Shown piece by piece: positions 1 to 5,650 of a DNA stretch of 14,519 nt (positions are counted from its first letter, which is position 1; each line of letters starts with the position of its first letter). The DNA comes from Candidatus Tectimicrobiota bacterium (GTDB lineage: Bacteria; JACPSX01). Position numbers and translations under genes: made by a program. The notes below the pieces were generated by a model. The model saw only the letters and a program-made list of their open reading frames with translations, was not told the origin of the DNA and did no database searches. The stretch lies in the NCBI GenBank assembly GCA_016193065.1, contig JACPSX010000008.1, positions 1 to 14,519 on the forward strand, written 5' to 3'.

Positions 1-952
1 TGGCCATCTCCCAGATCCAGAACAGACCGGGGCGGGGGAAGCAGGGGTAGTGAGTTTTCATGCCTTCTTCCCAGAGCTCCCGCCAGGCTTCTCCGTAGCG
101 GCCGCCGCCCTCGATCTTTTCCACGCGCCCGCGCTCCACGTGGACCTTGATGTGCTCGAACGGGCGGGCGTAGTGGCTCGTGGTGCCCGCCACCACACCG
201 GTGGCGTCTTCCTTTTCAATGAAGGGGGGCGGGGCGTGGCCCAGGAGGTGTCCATACCACCCCTGGGGGGCTTCGTTGTACCCTCTGCGGTCGCCCCCGT
301 AGTACTCTTCCAGAAGAGTGAACGTCAGGTCGGTCCCCTCGGCGTCGCTGAGGTGGACCTTGCCCCCCCGCCCCTGGTTCCAGATCTTGCTCCAGGTCTT
401 CTCGTTGATGAACTGATGGAGCGCACGGGGGAAGGTCGTGGAGCCCGATCCCAGATGGGCCGGGATGAGCCACGGGACTTGCTCATAGCGGTGATCGGTG
501 GCGGGAGTAGGGCCCCCTTTGCCGTGAATGAGGAGGTCGTACTTTTGAGTGTGGGCCAGCTCCTCGATCCAGGGGATCCCCTCCCAGCGCCGGGGCTCCT
601 CGCGCCAGTGGCGGCGCCGCATGACCACCTTGATCTCGTCCAGATCCTCGAATTCCCGGTTGGGTCCCGCGTCCACCGTCATGATGTCCACCTTGGCCCC
701 TTTGTCCCGCAGGGCCCGGGCGAACGCCTCCACGACCCGGTGATCGTAATGGGTGTCCACCGCGAGAAGGACGCGATCTGCCTTCTTCGTCTGGCCGTAG
801 CCGATGAACCCCACGTTCGGGCTGCGCCATTCCGTCCCATCGGCGACCACCCGGGCGTAGGACACCAGGTCGTCCAGACTCATCACAGCCGGACCCGAAC
901 CGGGTCTCCCCTCGGGAGCCATTCTGTACGTGCCGCCATCGAAGTCACACAT
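1..952 (-). CDS. M29-like (aminopeptidase T / NicX-like) protein, C-terminus cut by window edge
   Basis: About 317 residues are visible with no stop before the window edge. The start at 952 (ATG, MCDFDGGTYRM) follows an AGAGGAGG ribosome site eight bases upstream; in-frame ATGs at 922 and 883 are alternatives. Visible features are a Rossmann-like N-terminal half (VLLAVDTHYDHRVVEAFARAL near residues 61-81 in the frame), GTDLTF at 206-211, and then TGVVAGTTSHYARPFEHIKV and a GRVEKIEGG turn. That order is familiar from COG2309/M29-type proteins, which include metal-dependent aminopeptidases and 2,5-dihydroxypyridine 5,6-dioxygenase (NicX). The usual N-P-x-GE glutamate is not obvious, so peptidase activity is doubtful. 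It points the same way as the isochorismatase/ABC operon at 7042-10447. A long plus-strand reading frame over the same bases (50-985) is its antisense shadow. The fold assignment is moderate and the substrate unknown. Confidence 0.55.
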   Translation of the reverse strand, partial: MCDFDGGTYRMAPEGRPGSGPAVMSLDDLVSYARVVADGTEWRSPNVGFIGYGQTKKADRVLLAVDTHYDHRVVEAFARALRDKGAKVDIMTVDAGPNREFEDLDEIKVVMRRRHWREEPRRWEGIPWIEELAHTQKYDLLIHGKGGPTPATDHRYEQVPWLIPAHLGSGSTTFPRALHQFINEKTWSKIWNQGRGGKVHLSDAEGTDLTFTLLEEYYGGDRRGYNEAPQGWYGHLLGHAPPPFIEKEDATGVVAGTTSHYARPFEHIKVHVERGRVEKIEGGGRYGEAWRELWEEGMKTHYPCFPRPGLFWIWEMA

Positions 953-1010
953 GTGCCCGGCCTCCTCTATGATCTAAGTCGTTAGGGCGAAACCTGCGAG
1001 CTCTTCTCCG

Positions 1011-1037
1011 TTCGTGGTGAGCTTGTCGAACCACGAA
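1011..1037. repeat. Hairpin repeat H1, core TGAGCTTGTCGAA
   Basis: Seven-base arms TTCGTGG and CCACGAA flank the 13-nt core TGAGCTTGTCGAA. The same arms with the reversed core recur at 6503-6529, and the same core with different 10-base arms recurs at 6561-6593. From memory, this core occurs in very many bacterial genomes as a REP-like element. Confidence 0.85.
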
Positions 1038-1242
1038 AACAAAAGGTTTTCAGCACACTCTGGCCTGTGTTTCCATCTCGAAGATTGCTCTATCTTAGGA
1101 TCTAGACGGATCGAGTGTCAACGAAAAACAAAACGAACTCGCTGTCCCTCTCCCTTTTATTCTTCCGTCTCAGTTAGGTCCTTTGGCATGTGGAACCACA
1201 GCCCTGGGTCCGAATCCCCGGGGTATTTTGCATAGCGCCATC

Positions 1243-1271
1243 TTGACCATCCGATGGGGTTGTAAGATAAT
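1243..1271 (+). promoter_or_regulatory. Sigma-70-like promoter of the brnT/brnA module
   Basis: TTGACC (1243-1248) and GATAAT (1266-1271) are separated by 17 nt, close to consensus. The expected start site, about seven bases past the -10 box, coincides with the GTG at 1278, and no Shine-Dalgarno sequence precedes that codon. The transcript may therefore be leaderless. Confidence 0.6.
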
Positions 1272-1277
1272 GCTCAT

Positions 1278-1583
1278 GTGGAGAAACCGTTCCAGTATCA
1301 ATTCGAGTGGGACCCCGTCAAAGCCCGGCAGAATGTGAAAAAGCACGGGGTCACTTTTGAACGTGCGGCCACGATCTTTCTTGACCCCCAGACCCTGTCA
1401 GAGTTTGATGAGGAGTATGGTCAAGAGGAAGATTGGTGGGTTACTCTTGGATTGGACCGTACGGGGACCTTGTTGGTCGTCTGTCACACCTATCGTGAAG
1501 TTACGGCAACCAGTGCATGGATTCGGATTATCTCGGCGCGCAAAGCGACGAGGAACGAAGCCAAGCAGTATACGAGGAAATGA
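1278..1583 (+). CDS. brnT: BrnT-family toxin (type II toxin-antitoxin)
   Basis: 101 residues, normal length for the family. BrnT is a RelE-fold ribonuclease held in check by its partner encoded just downstream. Diagnostic features are FEWDPVKARQNVKKHGVTF (residues 9-27), the LDP turn at 35-37, and the C-terminal IRIISARKATRNEAKQY (82-98), whose basic residues belong to the active-site face in characterised members. Translation starts at GTG 1278; the nearby ATGs at 1270 and 1276 are out of frame. The stop is three bases before the antitoxin ATG, so the two are co-transcribed toxin-first, as usual for brnTA. No sign of decay: the frame is open and both motifs are present. BrnTA operons are usually autoregulated; no clear operator palindrome is seen at the promoter. 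Confidence 0.92.
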   Translation: MEKPFQYQFEWDPVKARQNVKKHGVTFERAATIFLDPQTLSEFDEEYGQEEDWWVTLGLDRTGTLLVVCHTYREVTATSAWIRIISARKATRNEAKQYTRK

Positions 1584-1586
1584 GCG

Positions 1587-1787
1587 ATGAAACGCGAATA
1601 TGACTTTTCTAAGGCCGTGAGAGGGAAATTTTATCGGAAGGGAGCAGAGCTGCGCCTGCCCATTTACCTTGATGCTAAGTTGCAAAGGCAGCTTGAGCGT
1701 ATTGCACGGAAGAAGGGCAAGGATATTGGAGATGTAGTGAATCAGTTTGTGAAGAAGGAAGTGGAGCTGATCGAAAAATTCAGGTGA
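1587..1787 (+). CDS. brnA: BrnA-like antitoxin
   Basis: 66 residues beginning MKREYDFSKAVRGKF, the opening typical of antitoxins paired with BrnT. The second half (LPIYLDAKLQRQLERIARKK, then KDIGDVVNQFVKKEVELIE) fits a short beta strand plus two helices of a ribbon-helix-helix-like DNA-binding and dimerisation unit. It is shorter than some BrnA proteins, but its position three bases after brnT supports the pairing. It would neutralise BrnT by direct binding and repress the shared promoter at 1243-1271 (family knowledge). The start is the only ATG that fits; a weak GAGCG lies just upstream and translation is probably coupled to brnT. Confidence 0.85.
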   Translation: MKREYDFSKAVRGKFYRKGAELRLPIYLDAKLQRQLERIARKKGKDIGDVVNQFVKKEVELIEKFR

Positions 1788-2232
1788 GTTCCAAGAAGAA
1801 ACGGACCCCTCGCTCAAGCTGACGCAGTTCATCCCGCCGCCGACTGTTTGGTGTAAGCAGTGGTTTCTACGAGCATCTGAACCCGCAGCGGCCGAGCCAA
1901 ATACCCGGGCTTTTCGGATACCGAAAAAACCCCTTGTGCCCACAACCAGGATGGGTTTAGAATTTCCGCACCGGAGCTCTACAATATCCTTCTCGTTCCA
2001 GCTCGAATTTCCATCCCATACCGCGGTCCTTTGCGAAGGGCACAATGATTCGCTGGCAAAACGATACTTTTGGTTTGCTCGCGCTGCGATGCGCTGATCT
2101 CCCGGGTCTCGGTCTTGAGCGATATCTTTCAGTCCACCCTGAAACAACGTCCCCCTTTGCGTCCCCCGATCTTTCCCCTTGTCCCCACGAATCGCTTGTG
2201 CTAGGGTTTTCCTGGAAGGAAGAAAATCAGGT
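1788..2232. other. Repeat-bearing spacer between two TA modules
   Basis: No supported gene. It contains an inverted repeat TTTTCGG-ATA-CCGAAAA (1911-1927) with short flanking GGG/CCC, repeat A1 (2065-2150), and near its right end a GGAAGG ribosome site for the next gene. A long minus-strand frame across it (1398-2276) runs antisense through brnTA and has no recognisable domain. The 12-mer CTGTTTGGTGTA at about 1848-1860 also occurs at about 4798-4809 inside the IS110-like fragment, so an older copy of that element may once have been here; this is weak. Confidence 0.45.
2065..2150. repeat. Dispersed repeat A, copy 1
   Basis: Aligns with 4385-4464 in the same orientation, sharing blocks such as CGATGCGCTGA, CTCCCGGGT, GATATC, AGTCCACC and AACAACGT, with a gap of a few bases in the middle. 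No open frame is shared strongly enough to call it coding. Confidence 0.75.
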
Positions 2233-2484
2233 ATGAAGAAGAAAACAACGTTGGCTGTAGAGATTGCGCCTCGCATTACGGTGGATCCTCAGGTACGGTT
2301 CGGTCAGCCTGTAATCAAGGGAACGCGTGTCCCTGTAGCTGTGATTTTGGACGAAATGGCCGCTGGAACCACTTTGGAGGACATCACACGCGAATATGGA
2401 GTCGCGCGGGAAGACGTCCGTGCGGTCTTACGCTATGCCGCTGAGATCATCACTGGTGAGGACATAAAGGTAGCTCACGGGTGA
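2233..2484 (+). CDS. DUF433-family antitoxin
   Basis: 83 residues. The core RITVDPQVRFGQPVIKGTRV (residues 14-33) followed by PVAVILDEMAAGTTLEDITREYG and the helix VAREDVRAVLRYAAEI is the DUF433 pattern, a small winged or homeodomain-like helix-turn-helix. Family members serve as antitoxins to PIN-like DUF5615 toxins, and such a gene follows immediately with a 4-bp GTGA overlap, implying coupled translation. ATG 2233 was chosen over an upstream in-frame start at 2179 because a GGAAGG site precedes it and the family begins here. It probably binds its own promoter; none is clear upstream. The module appears intact. Confidence 0.88.
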   Translation: MKKKTTLAVEIAPRITVDPQVRFGQPVIKGTRVPVAVILDEMAAGTTLEDITREYGVAREDVRAVLRYAAEIITGEDIKVAHG

Positions 2485-2852
2485 TCCGGTTCCTAATCGA
2501 TGCTGACCTGCCGCGTTCTGCATGTGTCACCTTGCGGCAAAAAGGGTATTTCGCCGATGATGTTCGCGACTTAGATCTTGGCACGGCATCTGATGATGCC
2601 ATTTTTCAGCATGCAACGACCCATGGCTACACCTTGATCTCAGCCGATAAAGGCTTCTCCAACCTCCTCCGTTTCTCCCTGGGAACTCATCAGGGGATCC
2701 TTGTGGCACGGTTCCCACGACACACGTCGGCCCGAGCGAAAGTCCGGATTCTTCTCCGATGGATCCCCACGCTCCAAGAAGAAGATTTAAGGGGCAACCT
2801 GCTAATCATCCAAGCGAAAGGGGTACGGATCCGGCGAGCCAAGGCCAGATAG
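2481..2852 (+). CDS. DUF5615 PIN-like toxin
   Basis: 123 residues from GTG 2481, overlapping the antitoxin stop. The N-terminal FLIDADLPRSA (acidic D7 and D9), the SDDAIFQHA segment (D39 region) and TLISADKGF (51-59, acidic D56) are the metal-binding landmarks of the PIN-like Mut7-C/DUF5615 fold, a predicted nuclease. Length and frame are complete for the family. The DUF433 antitoxin directly upstream is the typical partner. The final basic stretch (residues 113-123) is slightly longer than usual. The role as an RNase toxin is inferred from the family; the cellular target is unknown. Confidence 0.86.
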   Translation: MIRFLIDADLPRSACVTLRQKGYFADDVRDLDLGTASDDAIFQHATTHGYTLISADKGFSNLLRFSLGTHQGILVARFPRHTSARAKVRILLRWIPTLQEEDLRGNLLIIQAKGVRIRRAKAR

Positions 2853-2904
2853 CTCTACAATCTGCCACGTAAGGCCAATCTTAGAACTGCTAGTCGTGTA
2901 AGAG

Positions 2905-2960
2905 CCCCTCCTTCCCCCCCGGTGAAGGAAAATCCAATCTTCTCTCCCCCGGAGAGGGTC
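2905..2960. repeat. Pair of REP-like hairpins
   Basis: CTTC...GAAG (about 2911-2927) and CTCTCC-CCC-GGAGAG (2942-2956), followed by GGGTCCGGGTGAG. The CTCTCCC/GGGAGAG...GGGTGAG layout is a common type of intergenic repeat in bacteria (recollection). Its transcriptional role is unclear because no T-run follows. Confidence 0.55.
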
Positions 2961-3002
2961 CGGGTGAGCTGAGGAACTATAGGGGACGTTGTTCCTAGTG
3001 CC

Positions 3003-3042
3003 GTTCCTAACTGCGGCATGGTGTGCCATGGCAGGGTGCAGG
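3003..3042. repeat. Dispersed palindromic repeat C, copy 1
   Basis: A 40-nt unit matching 5651-5690 at 36 of 40 positions. Its centre TGGCA-TGGTG-TGCCA is an inverted repeat. It sits just left of the isochorismatase fragment. Confidence 0.8.
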
Positions 3043-3048
3043 AAAGGG

Positions 3049-3108
3049 GGTCAGAAGGCTTGCGAGCTCGGTGCCGAAAAAGGCGCTGGGCGGATTCGCA
3101 CGAAATAC
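3049..3108 (-). pseudogene. Fragment of an isochorismatase-family hydrolase gene
   Basis: Read on the minus strand, 3090-3049 encodes PSAFFGTELASLLT, identical over 14 residues to residues 127-140 of the intact isochorismatase-family protein at 7042-7707. A looser upstream match, V-x-R, extends it to about 3108. Seven of the 14 codons differ and every difference is synonymous. This motif follows the catalytic lysine of the family. Both sides are unrelated sequence (repeat C on one, the ccd promoter on the other), so only a stub survives. Confidence 0.7.
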
Positions 3109-3159
3109 TTGCCAGGGCAGCCAGATTGTCATATGTTGTGCGCACAGAGAGTGCGCATA
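3109..3159 (+). promoter_or_regulatory. Probable ccdA promoter and operator
   Basis: TTGCCA (3109-3114), 17 nt, TATGTT (3132-3137). An inverted repeat TGTGCGCAC-agaga-GTGCGCATA (3137-3159, one mismatched pair) covers the expected start site, where a CcdA-type repressor would bind. The ccdA ribosome site AAGGAG follows at 3159-3164. Confidence 0.55.
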
Positions 3160-3169
3160 AGGAGCAGGC

Positions 3170-3592
3170 ATGGTAGGGAAGCTCTTTAACCCCAACGCGC
3201 CCAAAAAATCCACCAACTTGAGCGTCAACAGCGATCTTCTCCGGCAAGCCAGGGAGAACCGCATCAACCTGTCGCAAACCCTTGAACAGCGCCTTGCAGA
3301 ACTGTTGCTGGAAGAGAAGCGGCGGAGATGGCGGGAAGAAAATCGAGAAGCAATTGAAGCCTACAACCAGCGAATCGGGACACGTGGCGTATTCAGCGAC
3401 GGGTTGAGGCGTTTCTGGTGGCACAGTTCGATGTCTACGGAAATCCGAACAAGGAGACGAACCGGGCGATTCGACCATCCAACCGCGCGCCGGCGTGCTC
3501 TGAAGGGCGCTGACAACTTGCCGGCGGAAAGGCTGCCGAAGCGGCCCAGCGCCGGTGAACTGTCAAAAGAAGAGGTTCACGTCTCCAGATGA
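3170..3592 (+). CDS. ccdA: CcdA antitoxin with run-on tail (ccdA stop lost)
   Basis: Residues 1-82 are a complete CcdA: the N-terminal ribbon-helix-helix part with NLSVNSDLLRQARENRINLS (residues 16-35) binds DNA, and the C-terminal helix ending GVFSDGLRRF (73-82) is the usual toxin-binding tail. Family members normally stop right there, with the stop overlapping the ccdB start as TGATGG. Here the sequence is TGGTGG, so codon 83 (3416-3418) is Trp and the frame runs on for about 58 low-complexity, Arg-rich residues to a TGA at 3590-3592 that overlaps the next ATG. AAGGAG lies six bases before the ATG. It may still bind the palindrome at 3137-3159 or a CcdB from elsewhere in the genome; the tail is probably not functional. 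Confidence 0.85.
   Translation: MVGKLFNPNAPKKSTNLSVNSDLLRQARENRINLSQTLEQRLAELLLEEKRRRWREENREAIEAYNQRIGTRGVFSDGLRRFWWHSSMSTEIRTRRRTGRFDHPTARRRALKGADNLPAERLPKRPSAGELSKEEVHVSR
3418..3513 (+). pseudogene. ccdB: Truncated ccdB toxin (5' end only)
   Basis: From GTG 3418 the frame reads VAQFDVYGNPNKETNRAI, the CcdB N-terminus (normally M-A-Q-F-D-V-Y). It should continue with a PYLLDVQ-like strand but switches to unrelated sequence and stops at 3511-3513 after 31 codons. CcdB is a gyrase poison of about 100 residues whose C-terminal helix contacts GyrA, so this stub cannot be toxic. The junction is near 3471. The start codon GTG is explained by the same base change that removed the ccdA stop. Confidence 0.82.
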
Positions 3593-4284
3593 AGTTGGTC
3601 CTTCTCGACGTTGACGGCACACTCACCGCAACGAATGAGGTGGACACGAACTGCTTCGTGTCGGCATTCACGCGCTGCTTTGGTGTCGCCGCCATTGAGA
3701 CCGATTGGACGCTGTATCGACACGCGACCGATCTGGGAATCCTGCAGGAGGTTTTTGCTAAGCATTTCGGTAGAGACCCCTCGCAGCGGGAAATCGCGCG
3801 GATGAGAGAATGCTTTCTGGAACATCTGCAGCGGGCCTGCACGGAGTCCCGATCGGTTTTTGTCCCGATCGATGGGGCTGCAGGCTTCCTTGCGGCTCTT
3901 GAGCGCCAAGACTGGGTTCCTGTTATAGCTACCGGTTGTTGGGCATCGTCGGCTCGCTTCAAGCTTGAAGTCGCGGATCTTCCGACCACCTGCCCGGTTG
4001 CGTCATCGGAGGATGGAGTATCGCGGGAGGCTATTCTTCGGAAAGCTGTGGGACTCGCCCAACGTTTCTACGGAACGCCTGGGTTTTCTCGCGTGGTCAG
4101 CGTCGGCGATGGCGTCTGGGATGTAAAGACAGCTCAAGCCCTTTCGCTGCCTTTTACGGGAGTCGCACGCGGCCCTCAAGCGGACCGGTTGCGGGAATTG
4201 GGCGCTTCCCACGTCTTGACAGATTTTGTTGATCTGGCGCGGGCCTTTGAGGCTCTGGAATCTGCGCTTGTTCCTGGAAAGTAG
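3589..4284 (+). CDS. HAD-superfamily hydrolase (phosphoglycolate phosphatase-like)
   Basis: 231 residues. Motif I is LLDVDGTLT, with nucleophile D7 and acid/base D9; motif II is VIATG with T115; K152 in REAILRKAV fits motif III; motif IV is VGDGVWDV with D174 and D178. The helical cap lies between residues about 15 and 95. Such enzymes hydrolyse small phosphate esters through an aspartyl-phosphate in the cytoplasm; the substrate cannot be told from sequence. The ATG overlaps the stop of the run-on ccdA frame by ATGA, and only a distant AGAGG precedes it, so translation may depend partly on readthrough from upstream. All catalytic residues are present. It is not an obvious toxin-antitoxin gene and looks like a passenger of the island. 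Confidence 0.88.
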   Translation: MKLVLLDVDGTLTATNEVDTNCFVSAFTRCFGVAAIETDWTLYRHATDLGILQEVFAKHFGRDPSQREIARMRECFLEHLQRACTESRSVFVPIDGAAGFLAALERQDWVPVIATGCWASSARFKLEVADLPTTCPVASSEDGVSREAILRKAVGLAQRFYGTPGFSRVVSVGDGVWDVKTAQALSLPFTGVARGPQADRLRELGASHVLTDFVDLARAFEALESALVPGK

Positions 4285-4384
4285 ATTCCTTTCAGGCGTC
4301 CTGGCGCGCGGGTTGCCGCGTCGACGGGTCACGGGTCAGGGGTCAGGCTTGCGTAATTGCTATTGGATGTTTGAGCAATGGTCT

Positions 4385-4464
4385 TACCTTTGGTCCGCTC
4401 GCGCTGGCGATGCGCTGACCTCCCGGGTGTTGAGTGATATCATTGAGTCCACCGGGAACAACGT
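4385..4464. repeat. Dispersed repeat A, copy 2
   Basis: Counterpart of 2065-2150, same orientation, roughly four of five bases matching, with an internal gap of about six bases near 4430. It is followed 30 bases later by repeat B1, which has no counterpart after copy 1. Confidence 0.75.
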
Positions 4465-4493
4465 GCCCTGCTCCCTTGGGTCACCTATGAGGC

Positions 4494-4576
4494 CCCCGGT
4501 TGTCGAGGGCGGAAAACTCCGTTGACGAAAGACTCTTCACCACAGAGGCGACATCGCTTGCAGAAGTGATTCCGCT
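4494..4576. repeat. Dispersed repeat B, copy 1
   Basis: 83 nt aligning without gaps to 6368-6450, with nine mismatches by eye. Shared blocks include GGGCGGAAAACTCCGTTGAC and GAAGTGATTC. No convincing coding frame. Confidence 0.85.
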
Positions 4577-4607
4577 CCGACTTGGGAGGGCAACCCCATC
4601 CCGCCTT

Positions 4608-4625
4608 TTCCCCATCGATGGGGAA
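4608..4625. repeat. 18-bp perfect palindrome
   Basis: TTCCCCATCGATGGGGAA, flanked by CCTT and GGGATT so that the stem can extend. This resembles a common REP-like intergenic hairpin. No T-run follows on either strand. Confidence 0.7.
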
Positions 4626-4696
4626 GGGATTGAGTTTTCAGTTGGCCGCTCGATAGCATCTCGGCCCAGCCGATACTGAGCCCGATCAAAACTGCG

Positions 4697-4817
4697 GGCT
4701 TCCGGCATGTTTCTGTGCAAGATGATCTCGCCGTCTCGGTCCAGGACACAGACTACATGGTCCTGGCGCATAGACGATTCCGCAGCAATATCAGTCCTGT
4801 TTGGTGTAGAATGTCAT
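4697..4817 (-). mobile_element. IS110-like transposase, 5' fragment (frameshifted and truncated)
   Basis: On the minus strand an ATG at 4817 follows an AAGGAG ribosome site and reads MTFYTKQD-stop-YCCGI. After a shift of frame it continues VVCVLDRDGEIILHRNMPEA (to 4697). This matches the opening of IS110-type recombinases (M-x-FYTKQ..., ...GID..., C-x-LD-x-x-GE-x-x-x-HRNM), whose first acidic residue lies in the GID region that is damaged here. Similarity stops after MPEA. The roughly 80 bases upstream (4818-4895) may be the left end of the element, where IS110 members encode a bridge RNA, but that cannot be confirmed here. Confidence 0.65.
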
Positions 4818-4979
4818 GGAAGTCTCCTTCTGGAAAGTTATCCGGGATTGACCCGAGGATACCAAACAGAATGCCCGGGAGGGGGGTCTCAATGAGTAGT
4901 AGCGCGGTGCGGCGGACCGCGCGATCGCGGTGCTCGTGTCGGCTTCTGATCGCGAACGTTAGGGTGAGCCGGAGGTGTC

Positions 4980-5426
4980 ATGTCATTACCGCCGTTTATG
5001 GATAGTGGAGATCTCCCCCCCGGCGTGCATCGGGCCTCGTTACGTGAAGCGTTGGACCGTTTCGGGATAGCCTCGGCTCGGCGGAAGGCCCTGGCCTTGC
5101 GACTTGAACGCATCTGCCAGGTTGCGCGCGCCAGCGGCTATCTGGCGCGGCTCGTCGTTTTCGGGTCGTTTGTAACGAGCGAGCCTGAGCCCAATGACGT
5201 GGATGTGTTCCTGCTGATGGAGGATACATTCGACGCATCCCGGCTCACCGGTGAAGCGCGGTTGCTGTTCGACCACGCAGCGGCCCAGGCCCACTTCGGT
5301 GGCAGCGTGTTTTGGCTCCGGCGTGTGGCCGCCCTTGCGGGCGAACAGGCGACGATAGAGTATTGGCAGGTGAAGCGTGGGGGTGGTCGGCGGGGGGTTG
5401 GCGAAATTGTCTGGGGGTCAGCATGA
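4980..5426 (+). CDS. Nucleotidyltransferase-like protein (DUF6932-like)
   Basis: 148 residues, ATG at 4980 with GGAGG four bases upstream. An N-terminal LPPGVHRASLREALDRFG (residues 12-29) leads into VVFGSFVTSEPEPNDVDVFL (59-78), which has the GS...D-x-D signature (G62, S63, D73, D75) of the pol-beta/MNT nucleotidyltransferase fold. The third acidic residue, normally further downstream, is not certain. The stop overlaps the start of a 68-residue partner as ATGA, a tight two-gene layout like toxin-antitoxin or phage-defence pairs built on nucleotidyltransferases. Whether it transfers a nucleotide to a tRNA, a protein or something else is unknown. The last 15 residues are Gly/Arg-rich. Confidence 0.72.
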   Translation: MSLPPFMDSGDLPPGVHRASLREALDRFGIASARRKALALRLERICQVARASGYLARLVVFGSFVTSEPEPNDVDVFLLMEDTFDASRLTGEARLLFDHAAAQAHFGGSVFWLRRVAALAGEQATIEYWQVKRGGGRRGVGEIVWGSA

Positions 5427-5629
5427 TTACTAATGACCAAGAGCTGGAAGCAACGCTGGACCGCATTAGGCATTTCCAGGCCCAGGTGGCGTATCTCCGC
5501 AAGATGGAGACTAACCCGGCGAACTACCACCTTGCCGCGTCCGGTTTCCTGGCGGAGATCGATCGGATGCAACTGGAGGTGAGGGAGTACCTCGCCGTTC
5601 ATCCCGCTGAGAACATGGGCCGAGTCTGA
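5423..5629 (+). CDS. Small helical partner of the nucleotidyltransferase
   Basis: 68 residues, starting at the ATG that overlaps the previous stop (ATGA), with GGGGGT as a possible ribosome site. The sequence is predicted to be almost all helix: ITNDQELEATLDRIRHFQAQ, then a loop MET-NPANYH, then a second helix FLAEIDRMQLEVREYLAVH. No catalytic motif is seen. Size, position and overlap suggest an antitoxin or cofactor for the upstream nucleotidyltransferase (inference). It is not a HEPN protein: there is no R-x4-6-H motif typical of MNT-HEPN pairs. Confidence 0.7.
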   Translation: MITNDQELEATLDRIRHFQAQVAYLRKMETNPANYHLAASGFLAEIDRMQLEVREYLAVHPAENMGRV

Positions 5630-5650
5630 GAATGCGGGCACCCACGTGCT

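Larger units (their letters stand above)
953..1277. other. Intergenic region at left edge of the accessory island
   Basis: No supported gene. It holds the ribosome site of the minus-strand gene (964-971), a 27-nt hairpin repeat (1011-1037) and the brnT promoter (1243-1271). The change from GC-rich minus-strand coding sequence to less GC-rich sequence occurs here. A short plus-strand frame at 1014-1235 begins inside the hairpin repeat and looks non-coding. Confidence 0.6.
2853..3169. other. Spacer with REP-like hairpins, repeat C and a gene fragment
   Basis: No intact gene. From left to right it holds two GC-rich hairpins (2905-2960), repeat C copy 1 (3003-3042), an antisense isochorismatase fragment (3049-3108) and the ccd promoter/operator (3109-3159). 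Confidence 0.7.
4285..4979. other. Long repeat-rich spacer with IS110-like fragment
   Basis: No intact gene in about 700 bases. It begins with a short tandem of GGGTCA units (4326-4347), then repeat A2 (4385-4464), repeat B1 (4494-4576), an 18-bp palindrome (4608-4625), an IS110-like transposase 5' fragment (4697-4817), and a GC-rich segment with the palindrome CGCGATCGCG (4920-4929) before the next gene. Confidence 0.65.

Noticed and set aside
50-985. 311-residue plus-strand open frame
   Set aside because: Composition is Pro/Gly/His/Val-rich and domain-less; the minus strand in the same bases encodes an M29-like protein with its own ribosome site.
1907-1933. Possible terminator hairpin TTTTCGG-ATA-CCGAAAA
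   Set aside because: The T bases are in the stem and no T-run follows on the plus strand, where the nearby genes are transcribed; it is also 120 bases past brnA.
1398-2276. 292-residue minus-strand frame
   Set aside because: Runs antisense through brnT/brnA and repeat A; no recognisable domain and no good ribosome site.
4326-4347. Short GGGTCA tandem as a possible CRISPR or iteron
   Set aside because: Only two to three imperfect 6-7 nt units with no spacers and no replication gene nearby.
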